A stretch of DNA of 64,000 nt from JAWLHU01 sp049324875 (GTDB lineage: Bacteria; Bacillota; Sulfobacillia; Symbiobacteriales; Symbiobacteriaceae): positions 1 to 64,000 of the forward strand of contig JBMONC010000056.1 of NCBI GenBank assembly GCA_049324875.1. The letters are read 5' to 3'. Below are positions 57,215 through 64,000 of this stretch, piece by piece. The notes under the pieces were generated by a model. The model had not been told where the DNA came from, did not search any database, and was given only the letters and a program-made list of their open reading frames with translations. Within the stretch, counting starts at the first letter, position 1. Each line of letters begins with the position of its first letter. The translations under genes and the position numbers were made by a program.

Positions 57215-57305
57215 GCCCACTTCCCTCCGCTGGTATTACCCAGTTCAGGTTCAAAGGGTCGAGGTCGTTCCTGACCTACTCTCAGCCGGTTGGCTCCCCT
57301 AGTGG
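57215..57305 (-). promoter_or_regulatory. TPP riboswitch (THI element)
   Basis: The minus strand carries the conserved aptamer parts in order: AGGGGAGCC, GGCTGAGAG, the variable arm with GACCCTTTGAACCTGA, then CTGGGTAATACCAGCG and GAGGGAAGTG. These match the THI box consensus. Downstream genes are all thiamine-precursor uptake and salvage genes, and a terminator follows. The 309-bp gene-free space 57127-57435 is largely this regulatory leader. Confidence 0.95.
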
Positions 57306-57435
57306 TGACGGAAACGCTATGCGGTTTACGTGGTGCATCGTACCACCGAAGGCGGGCAGCGTCAAGGGTGAAAGAACCGGTCGCCGCAGGGGAACGTCCA
57401 AGAAGGGTAAAGACCCCGGGAAAGGAGCAGATCCC

Positions 57436-58797
57436 ATGCGCCGAGCCAGACCCCTGCTCTTCCTGCTGCTCGCCCTGGCCGTGGGTGGCTGTGCGGCCAG
57501 AGAGCCGGCAGTCTCCGACCCCGTCCCGCCCCCGCCGCTCCCCGCTCCGGAGGCGCCGGTCCAGCCGGCCAGCCCGGAGCCGCCGCCCGCCCCGGCCGGG
57601 CCCCGGGTGCTCCAGGAGGGCACCGCTCTCCGCCTGGCCGGACTGCAGCACCCCACCCACGTCGACTGGGCGCCCAGCGGGCAGACCGCCCTGATCAGCG
57701 CATCCCCCGTACCCTACCGCCTCGACCTGGCCAGGCAGGAGCTCCACCCCCTCCCCGACCTGGGGACAGTGCAGCAGCTGGGCTGGGCCGGGCCCGACGA
57801 GCTGCTCCTGGTCCGGTGGAACGGCCAGGCCGCCCCCGTGGGCACCCTCTCGCTGCGGAGCGGGGCGTGGCGCCCGCTGGCCACCGTCCCCGGACAGGTG
57901 CAGATCTGCCAGAGCGGCTCCCACTGGGTCTGGGTCCAGGTCAGCACGGTGAGGCAGGGCGGGGCCGGGTACCGGGAGATCGGGGCGGTCTACCGCACCC
58001 CCGTCCCGGAGCCCGACCCGGCCGGCGAACCGAAGCCCCTGGGAGGGGCGCTGGCGCTGGAGCGGGGCGCCCTGCTGGGCAGGCTGGCCGACGGCTCCTG
58101 CCTGCTGGACGGGGTGGACCAGCGGCTGCTGCTCCTCCGCCCCAGCGGCGAGCTGCAGCCCATCGCCGAGGGCTTCGCCCTGCCCCGGGTGACCCGTGAC
58201 GGCCGGGGGGTGGTCTGGCTGGAGGAGGCCGGCGACTGTCCCGGGTGCATCGAGCTGGGACCGGGCGTCCCCTTCCGGCGCCTGGTCTGGTGGCGGCTGG
58301 ACGGGAAGCGGCTGGAGGCCGATCTGGGCCGGCCCCAGGTGATCGACTTCCTGCTCGCCCCGGACGGGGAGCGGCTGATGATCGGACACCGGAATTTCGA
58401 AGGGGAGAGCGGGGCGATCAGCACCCTGGGCCCGGAGGGGTTCCAGCCCGGCGAGGTCCGGAGCCCGGCCCTGGTGCCCGCCGGCTGGATGGGCGCCGAC
58501 CTGCTGGCCCAGGCCGCCGGGCCTGAGGGGTGGCGCTTCCGGAGCCCCCTCCTCCGGGCCTCTGACGGGAGGCAGGTGGCCGAACGGCTGAACAGCAGCG
58601 CCGACGGCGGCCTGCTGATCGAGCTGGAGAGCGAGGTGCGCTACCTGACCCCCGAGGGCGCCGTCCACCGGCTCTCCCACCCCGAACCCTTCCGGCGGGA
58701 CGGCCAGGGGATCCAGGTCCTCGGCCTCCACCACCCGCAGGTCCCCTACCTGGCCGTCCTGGAGGAGGAGGCCGTTCTGCTCGTCAGGCTGGAGTGA
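57436..58797 (+). CDS. lipoprotein with beta-propeller-like repeats
   Basis: Secreted lipoprotein of 453 aa: signal peptide ending LAVGG-C19, a Pro-rich linker (to about residue 60), then a repeated beta-rich region with WD/TolB-like blades (LQHPTHVDWAPSGQTALIS; VIDFLLAPDGERLMIGH). No catalytic motif. AAAGGAG precedes the ATG at 57436. It is divergent from the thiamine operon. Similar in plan to the propeller of the anti-sigma factor at 28065, but no clear relation. Function unknown. Confidence 0.7.
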   Translation: MRRARPLLFLLLALAVGGCAAREPAVSDPVPPPPLPAPEAPVQPASPEPPPAPAGPRVLQEGTALRLAGLQHPTHVDWAPSGQTALISASPVPYRLDLARQELHPLPDLGTVQQLGWAGPDELLLVRWNGQAAPVGTLSLRSGAWRPLATVPGQVQICQSGSHWVWVQVSTVRQGGAGYREIGAVYRTPVPEPDPAGEPKPLGGALALERGALLGRLADGSCLLDGVDQRLLLLRPSGELQPIAEGFALPRVTRDGRGVVWLEEAGDCPGCIELGPGVPFRRLVWWRLDGKRLEADLGRPQVIDFLLAPDGERLMIGHRNFEGESGAISTLGPEGFQPGEVRSPALVPAGWMGADLLAQAAGPEGWRFRSPLLRASDGRQVAERLNSSADGGLLIELESEVRYLTPEGAVHRLSHPEPFRRDGQGIQVLGLHHPQVPYLAVLEEEAVLLVRLE

Positions 58798-58798
58798 C

Positions 58799-59722
58799 CT
58801 ACTTGACCGCCGTGATCGGCGGGCTCAGGTGGGCCGGCGCCTCCATCCCCACCACCACCGCGATCAGGGGCCGGAGCAGCCGGTCCACCCCCGCCAGATC
58901 GGCGGGCCGCTCGGCGGGCGGCAGGGCCTCGAAGAGGCGGTGGGCAAACCCCCCGCCCCCGTGGGTCGGGGTGGCGGAGCGGAAGCCCGCCTCCCGCAGC
59001 AGCGCCAGCCAGGTCCGGCAGGCGGGGTGGATCAGCTGAAAGCTTCCCGCCTCCACCAGCCAGGGGCGCAGCCCCTCCAGCCCCGCCAGGCTCAGGTCGG
59101 AGAACTGCAGCGGCCGCTGCTCAGTCACGCCCAACCGCTCCGCCACCGCCGGGAGCGGGGCGGCCAGACGGAGGACGACGTAGAGCGCCCGCTCCTCATC
59201 CACCCGCCGGTCGATCAGCACGAGCTGGGTCATCGCCTCATTCACCGCCCGGGCGAAGAGCTCCCGCTCCTGCCCCCGGTACCCCTCCAGCGACTCGTAG
59301 CGGATCCGGAGCCGCCCGCCGGGCCGCAGCACCCGGTAGAGCTCCCGCAGCGCCGCCGCCGGGTCGGGGGTCTGCTCCAGGGAACTGGCGGCCATCGCCC
59401 CGTCGAAGCTGTTGTCGGGGAAGGGGAGCGGCTCTCCCGCCCGGCAGTGAGCCGCCCGGAAGTTGGTGATCCCCAGCCGGTCGGCGTTCTGCCGGCAGAC
59501 CTGCACCCGGCGGAGCGAGCCATCCACCCCGGTGACGCTCCGGGCAAGGGGCGCCACCAGGAGCGAGGGCCAGCCGTCCCCCGGGCCGAAGTCCAGCAGG
59601 TCGCCGCCACCCACTGCCTCCCGGAAGTCCAGGATCGCCCCCCGGTCGTGCCAGTGCCCCCTGCGCCCTGCGTCGAAGGGCTGGTAGACCACCGGCAGCG
59701 AGCGGCCCGACTGTGACTCCAT
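58799..59722 (-). CDS. class I SAM-dependent methyltransferase 2
   Basis: Methyltransferase of 307 aa of the UbiE/COQ5-like fold. SAM loop LLDFGPGDGWPSLLVAPLA (motif I), acidic residue in VTGVDGSLRR (motif II), and FPDNSFDGAMAASSLEQTPDPAAALRELYRVLRPGGRLRIRY (motifs for small-molecule substrates). The C-terminal 130 residues are extra. AAAGGAGG lies ten bases upstream of the ATG. Substrate unknown; single gene. Confidence 0.85.
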   Translation of the reverse strand: MESQSGRSLPVVYQPFDAGRRGHWHDRGAILDFREAVGGGDLLDFGPGDGWPSLLVAPLARSVTGVDGSLRRVQVCRQNADRLGITNFRAAHCRAGEPLPFPDNSFDGAMAASSLEQTPDPAAALRELYRVLRPGGRLRIRYESLEGYRGQERELFARAVNEAMTQLVLIDRRVDEERALYVVLRLAAPLPAVAERLGVTEQRPLQFSDLSLAGLEGLRPWLVEAGSFQLIHPACRTWLALLREAGFRSATPTHGGGGFAHRLFEALPPAERPADLAGVDRLLRPLIAVVVGMEAPAHLSPPITAVK

Positions 59723-59816
59723 CCCAAGGTGACCCCTCCTTTCACCCCCATCATAGGCCTGTCCCGCGGGGGCGGGCGCCGTGGAGAACGAGCCGACCGA
59801 TTCTCTCCACCCCGGA

Positions 59817-59856
59817 AGAAAGGGGGCTGAACCCCGTCAGGTTCAGCCCCCTTTCC
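59817..59856 (-). terminator. terminator of YtxJ-like gene
   Basis: Perfect 14-bp stem AAAGGGGGCTGAAC / GTTCAGCCCCCTTT with an 8-base loop, directly after the stop codon; T residues follow on the minus strand. Confidence 0.8.
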
Positions 59857-60203
59857 TATGCCCTTTCCACCGCCGCCCGCAGGGCGTCAGCGGTGATCTC
59901 CCGGTGGGAGGCGTGCCAGAGGGCCCGGCCCTCCTTGATCAGCAGCGCCTGGGGCGACTGGTGGGCCACCCCCACCCGCTGGGAGAGGGCGAGGGAGACC
60001 GGCCGCTCCTCGATCACCCGGACCCAGGCGTGCCGGACCCGATCCGCCTCGGGTGAGGTGAGGAAGGCCTGCCACTCCCGGTAGGCCCTGGATGAGACGG
60101 CACAGGCGGTGGAGTGTTTGTAGATCAGCACCGGTTGCCGGGCCGACTCGGCCAGCACCGCCGTCAGATCCTCCATGGTGCGCAGCTGCTTCACATCCGC
60201 CAC
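59856..60203 (-). CDS. ytxJ: YtxJ-like bacilliredoxin-family protein (DUF2847)
   Basis: Thioredoxin-fold protein of 115 aa of the YtxJ/DUF2847 family, proposed to act on bacillithiol-modified proteins. The active-site motif is VLIYKHSTACAVSSRAYREW with a single Cys, as in the family (KHSTxC). GTG at 60203 is chosen from AAGGAGGATC five bases upstream; the longer frame to 60629 is the shadow of the divergent transporter. Suggests the organism uses bacillithiol or a similar thiol, as an inference. Confidence 0.85.
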   Translation of the reverse strand: MADVKQLRTMEDLTAVLAESARQPVLIYKHSTACAVSSRAYREWQAFLTSPEADRVRHAWVRVIEERPVSLALSQRVGVAHQSPQALLIKEGRALWHASHREITADALRAAVERA

Positions 60204-60413
60204 GGAACGATCCTCCTTGTACCATACTGAACGGATTCCGTCGGTCTTGAGACGGCCCTCCCCCGGGCCGCGATACCACCCCCCGGGACCCGGGGGGAGC
60301 GCATAGAGGAACTTTCTTTCCAACTGTAGAAGATGCATCCACAAAGCTCCCCGCAGCCAGGTGCGCAGGATCCGGCCTCTTCCCATAAAATGGCCTTGGA
60401 CGGAGGGAAGTGC

Positions 60414-61688
60414 GTGACAGTCACGTCCGCAACGGTGCCGGCAGCTGAACGGCGGCTCAGCCCCAAGGAGCACTTCTGGATGAACCTCTTCTGGTTCGCA
60501 AACAACCTGCACTGGGTCGCCCTCATGTCGATCATCATCCCCAGCCAGGTGGAGAAGTTCCTGGGGAACAAGGAGACCAACCTGCCCCTGGTGGTGGTCT
60601 GGGGAACGCTGGTCGCCGTGCTGGTCCACCCCTGGGCCGGGGCGGTCAGCGATCGGGTGAAGAACCGCTGGGGGCGGCGCCGCCCCTTCCTGCTGCTGGC
60701 CACCATCCCCAACATCATCGGCCTCTTCTACATGGCCACCACCGATTCGCTCCTCTCCATGTCGGTCGCCTTCATCCTGGTGCAGCTGGCCAACAACATC
60801 GCCAACAGCCCCTATGTGGCGATCATCGCCGACAAGGTGCCCCCGAACCAGCGGGGCACCGCCTCCGGCTGGTTCGGACTGATGACCGTGCTGGGCACCA
60901 TCGCCGGTGCGGCCATCGCCGGCTCGCTGCTCGACAAGACCGTCCCGGAGCCGGTCTACCGGGAGCAGCTGCTCCTGGTCTACTCCATCATCGCCCTGGT
61001 GCAGATCGCCGCCGTCCTACTCACCTGGTTCATGGTGCAGGAGGAGCCGGCCCCCGGCGGGCCGCCCCTCACCTGGCAGGAGTACAAGGGGCTCTTCTGG
61101 CTCGACCACCGCAAGTACCCCGATTTCGCCTGGGTCTACGCCACCCGCTTTCTGGTGATGCAGGGGCAGTGGGCGATCTTCTACTACCTCCAGTATTACT
61201 TTGAGGATGTGATGGGCCTCCCCGGCGAGCGGACCGTCTTCACCTTCACCGCCGCCACCATGGTGGCCGCCGCCTCCGCCGTCCTGCTCTCGGGCTGGAT
61301 CTCCGACCGGGCGGGCCGCAAGGTGATGGTCTACATCTCCGGGGCGATGATGACCCTGGTGGCGCTGCTCTTCGTCTTCGCCCCCTACCCTGCGCTGGTG
61401 ATCCCGGCGGGGATCCTCTTCGGCCTGGGCCACGGGGCCTACACCAGCGTGGACCAGGCGCTGGCCACCGACGTGCTCCCCAACAAGGATGACTACGGCA
61501 AGGACATGGGGATCTGGCAGGTGGCCTCGATCCTGCCGCAGATCACCGGGATCGTGCTGGGCGGCCTGCTGCTCAACCTGCTCCGCTCCCTGCCCAACCA
61601 CCTCGGCTACAGCGCCCTGATGGCGATGACCACCCTTTTCTTCGGACTGGGCACCTTCTTCATCCACAAGGTCAAAGGGGTTCGCTGA
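60414..61688 (+). CDS. MFS transporter (GPH/SLC45-like)
   Basis: Transporter of 424 aa with about twelve membrane segments and the loop SDRVKNRWGRRRPFLLLATIPN, as in sugar:cation symporters. Second-half loop GWISDRAGRKVMVYISGA. The GTG at 60414 is preferred: GGAGGGAAG lies just upstream, whereas the in-frame ATG at 60333 has no ribosome site. It ends 14 bases before the GH36 gene, so it probably imports the alpha-galactoside cleaved by that enzyme. Confidence 0.85.
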   Translation: MTVTSATVPAAERRLSPKEHFWMNLFWFANNLHWVALMSIIIPSQVEKFLGNKETNLPLVVVWGTLVAVLVHPWAGAVSDRVKNRWGRRRPFLLLATIPNIIGLFYMATTDSLLSMSVAFILVQLANNIANSPYVAIIADKVPPNQRGTASGWFGLMTVLGTIAGAAIAGSLLDKTVPEPVYREQLLLVYSIIALVQIAAVLLTWFMVQEEPAPGGPPLTWQEYKGLFWLDHRKYPDFAWVYATRFLVMQGQWAIFYYLQYYFEDVMGLPGERTVFTFTAATMVAAASAVLLSGWISDRAGRKVMVYISGAMMTLVALLFVFAPYPALVIPAGILFGLGHGAYTSVDQALATDVLPNKDDYGKDMGIWQVASILPQITGIVLGGLLLNLLRSLPNHLGYSALMAMTTLFFGLGTFFIHKVKGVR

Positions 61689-61702
61689 GGAGGATTTCCC
61701 CC

Positions 61703-64000
61703 GTGAAACAGCCAGAAACCCTCCGCCTGGAGTGCCAGCCGGGCGGCCGTTACTCGCTTCACTTCCCCTCCGGGCGGCTCTCGGGGCTGACGGCGGCGGT
61801 GGAGATCGCCGGACCCCACGACCGGCGCCGCCTCCCATCCACCGAGGGCGTCTGGTCATGCCCCGCCGCCCCGGAGCTGCCGATGACCATGGCGGCCCAG
61901 CTGGCGGACGGTCTCTCGCTGGAGCTGCGGGGGGAGCGCCCGCCCCACGGCCCCGGCCTCCTGCTCACCCTGCAGCTCCATAACCGGAGCAGCGAGCGGA
62001 TCCGAATCCACCGGCTCTACCCACTGCTCTACGACGGGGAGTCGGCCCTCTCCATCGCCGTGCCCGCCGGTGTGCGGGAGCGGCGCTGGGGCGTCTACAA
62101 GCAAGGCTACCAGTCCTGGTCCTTCGCCGGCTGGCTCCCGCTGGAGGCGGCCGACCTCCACCCGCGCTTCTTCCTCACCCGCCCGGTCCAGGCAGACCCC
62201 ACCTGGCCGCCGTCCCGCTCAGGCCGCTTCCAGAGCGAGGGGATGCTGATGCTGGGCTGCCCCGACTCCGGCCCGGTCCTGCTGGCCGGCTTCGTGGAGG
62301 GCGGGCGGATGCTGGGGCGGATCGAGCTGGAGCGGGCCGCCAACCCCACGGCGGGGGCGCCGCTGGCCGACCTGGACGCCTGGTGCGAGGCGGACGGGAT
62401 CGCCCTGGACCCCGGCGAGAGCCTGACCGCCGAGCCGCTGCTGATCGCCATCGGCCCGGAGCGGGAGGTGCTGGAGGGCTACGCCGAGACCGCCGCCCTG
62501 CGGATGCGGGCGCGGGTCCCCGACCGGAGCCCCACCGTCTGGTGCTCCTGGTACTCCTCCTACACCAGGGTCTCCGAGCAGGACCTGCTGGAGGCGACCA
62601 TCGCCCTGCAGAGCCGCCGGCAGACCCACCCGGTGGATGTGATCCAGCTGGACGACGGCTACATGCGGGCGGTGGGCGACTGGCGGGAGTGCAACGGCCG
62701 CTTCCCCCACGGCCTGGGCTGGCTGGCCAGCCAGATCCGGCAGGCCGGCTTCATCCCCGGCCTCTGGCTCGCCCCCTTCATCGCCCAGGGCCGGAGCCGG
62801 CTCTTCCAGGAGCACCGGGACTGGTTCGTCAAGGGGGTGGATGGCCTCCCCCGACCGGTCAGCTTCAGCGTCGACTGGGGCGACCGCTACTTCGCCCTCG
62901 ACCTGACCCACCCGGAGGTGCAGGGGTGGCTGGCCGAGCTGATCCGCTACGTGGTCGGCCTCGGCTTCGGCTACCTGAAGCTGGACTTCCTCTTCGCCGG
63001 GGCGATGGCGGGCTTCCGCTACGACCCGCAGGTCACCCGGGCGATGGCCCTGCGCCAGGGGCTGGAGATCATCCGCCGGGAGGCGGGGGAGCAGACCTTC
63101 CTGCTGGGCTGCGGCTGCCCGATGCTGCCCGCCGTCGGCCTGGTGGACGCCATGCGGATCGGCCCGGACACCGCCGCCTCCTGGAGCTTCCGGTTCAAGG
63201 GGCTGCGGATCCTCCAGGATGAGCCGGGGGTCCCCGCCGCCCGCAACGCCCTGCGCAACACCCTGACCCGCCAGTGGATGCACGGCCGCTGGTGGGTGAA
63301 CGACCCCGACAGCCAGATCCTGCGGGAGAGCAACACCCACCTGACCGCCGAGGAGGTCAAGACGCTCCTGCTGGCCGGCAGCCTGACCGGCGGTCTCCTC
63401 TCCTTCTCCGACTGCGCCGAGCGGCTCCCGGCGGAGCGGCTGGAATGGCTGCGCCGCACCACCCCCGCCGCCCGCCCCTGGCTGCAGCCCGTCACCTTGA
63501 TGGGCGAGGAGACCCCATCCCTCGCCACCGCCCGCCAGGGCGAGTGGCTGATCGCCCTGCTGCTCAACCCCGGCGACCAGCCCCGCCCGCTCCGGCTCCG
63601 CTGGCAGAGCCTCGGCCTGGAGCCGCAAACGGTCTGCCACCTCTACGACAGCTGGGCCGGGGAGTACCTGGGGACCCGGGTCGGGGAGTACGACGGCGGC
63701 ACCCTCCCGCCCCACGCCAGCCGGGTGCTGGTGCTCCGCCAGGCGACCGGCCAGCCCACGGTGGTGGGCAGCTCCTTCCACGTCAGCCCCGCCCAGGTGA
63801 TCGCCGCGGAGGAGCGGGCCGAGGGGGCGCTGCACTTCCGGCTCGGCGAGGGCGCCCGGGGCCGGGGCCAGATCTGCCTGGCGGTCCCCCCGCCCTACCA
63901 GATGGCCCGGGCGACGGTGGAGGGCGCGCACCTGCTGGGCCAGAAGAGCGATGCCCAGAACAGCATGGTGCTGGACCTGACCGCCTCCCCGGGGGCGATC
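61703..64000 (+). CDS. GH36-type alpha-galactosidase, 3' end beyond the window
   Basis: Frame open from GTG 61703 (AGGAGG upstream) to the window edge, 766 residues and continuing. After an N-terminal beta-sandwich comes the clan GH-D barrel: TVWCSWYSSYTRVSEQDLL, VDVIQLDDGYMRAVGDW, WLAPFIAQGRSRLF, the nucleophile D428 in YLKLDFLFAGAM, and the acid/base D489 in MRIGPDTAASW. The C-terminal part (from about residue 590) is a beta domain. No signal peptide, so intracellular action on an imported galactoside is likely; sister families in the clan make the exact sugar uncertain. Confidence 0.88.
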   Translation, partial: MKQPETLRLECQPGGRYSLHFPSGRLSGLTAAVEIAGPHDRRRLPSTEGVWSCPAAPELPMTMAAQLADGLSLELRGERPPHGPGLLLTLQLHNRSSERIRIHRLYPLLYDGESALSIAVPAGVRERRWGVYKQGYQSWSFAGWLPLEAADLHPRFFLTRPVQADPTWPPSRSGRFQSEGMLMLGCPDSGPVLLAGFVEGGRMLGRIELERAANPTAGAPLADLDAWCEADGIALDPGESLTAEPLLIAIGPEREVLEGYAETAALRMRARVPDRSPTVWCSWYSSYTRVSEQDLLEATIALQSRRQTHPVDVIQLDDGYMRAVGDWRECNGRFPHGLGWLASQIRQAGFIPGLWLAPFIAQGRSRLFQEHRDWFVKGVDGLPRPVSFSVDWGDRYFALDLTHPEVQGWLAELIRYVVGLGFGYLKLDFLFAGAMAGFRYDPQVTRAMALRQGLEIIRREAGEQTFLLGCGCPMLPAVGLVDAMRIGPDTAASWSFRFKGLRILQDEPGVPAARNALRNTLTRQWMHGRWWVNDPDSQILRESNTHLTAEEVKTLLLAGSLTGGLLSFSDCAERLPAERLEWLRRTTPAARPWLQPVTLMGEETPSLATARQGEWLIALLLNPGDQPRPLRLRWQSLGLEPQTVCHLYDSWAGEYLGTRVGEYDGGTLPPHASRVLVLRQATGQPTVVGSSFHVSPAQVIAAEERAEGALHFRLGEGARGRGQICLAVPPPYQMARATVEGAHLLGQKSDAQNSMVLDLTASPGAI

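Overview
The window looks like a scaffold piece from a very GC-rich, Gram-positive (Firmicutes-type), probably thermophilic and nitrate-respiring bacterium. Supporting evidence from the sequence: strong AGGAGG-type ribosome sites with frequent GTG/TTG starts, a YuzB-like DUF1450 protein, a YtxJ/bacilliredoxin-like protein, NarL/DegU-type signalling, an ECF sigma/anti-sigma pair, a TPP riboswitch and a periplasmic nitrate reductase cluster. Protein style and GC content resemble Symbiobacterium, but this is inference and no database was searched. Two 100-N runs (5383-5482 and 52785-52884) are assembly gaps and each truncates genes. No tRNA, rRNA or CRISPR array was seen.

Layout. 1-4.4 kb: methyltransferase, a small unknown protein, UbiX-type prenyltransferase, PPOx-like flavoprotein, and an OsmC / histidine kinase / response regulator operon. 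4.5-6.8 kb: two paralogous secreted subtilases around the first gap. 7.1-9.7 kb: NitT/TauT-type ABC transporter of unknown substrate. 9.8-14.3 kb: nitrate respiration operon (NapC/NrfH tetraheme, NapD, NapA, and a NapH-NapG fusion) behind an Fnr/Crp-like site, with no NapB. 14.3-20.7 kb: ClpP, a double-domain M16 peptidase, a small membrane protein, a DUF1450 protein and a Vpr-like subtilase without an evident signal peptide. 20.7-24.0 kb: an unknown protein, then SDR, 5-FCL-like and two Nudix genes in tight order. 24.05-24.49 kb: an AT-rich repeat element with 22-bp terminal inverted repeats.

24.5-30.1 kb: transglutaminase-like protein, IspH, a 48-residue His-rich membrane peptide, a PLP enzyme and an ECF sigma/anti-sigma pair with a matching promoter. 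30.4-39.0 kb: a small protein, two S9 peptidases, a YdjC-type deacetylase with a GPH-type transporter, a YqeK-type HD hydrolase and tryptophan 2,3-dioxygenase. 39.0-45.8 kb: a two-TM protein, an HTH protein, a TPR-like protein, a Nudix enzyme, two membrane-anchored paralogues of unknown function, a disordered protein, a VanY-type lipoprotein, and LysE exporter with an Lrp regulator. 45.9-52.3 kb: Lhr helicase and two double-GNAT proteins.

52.4-57.3 kb: a TPP-riboswitch operon for thiamine precursor uptake and salvage (ThiZ, ThiX, ThiY, ThiD, a ThiM-ThiE fusion, ThiW), cut by the second gap. 57.4-64 kb: a propeller lipoprotein, a methyltransferase, a YtxJ-like thioredoxin-fold protein, an MFS transporter and a GH36 alpha-galactosidase-like enzyme that runs off the window.

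How it fits together: the window is unusually rich in peptidases (three subtilases, two S9 enzymes, M16, ClpP, VanY), suggesting peptide-based growth, with anaerobic nitrate respiration, oligosaccharide use and vitamin B1 salvage. The main unusual items are the NapH-NapG fusion, the ThiM-ThiE fusion in the reverse order to the yeast enzyme, the AT-rich inverted-repeat element, the His-rich membrane micropeptide, and the tandem membrane paralogues with a NERD-like motif.
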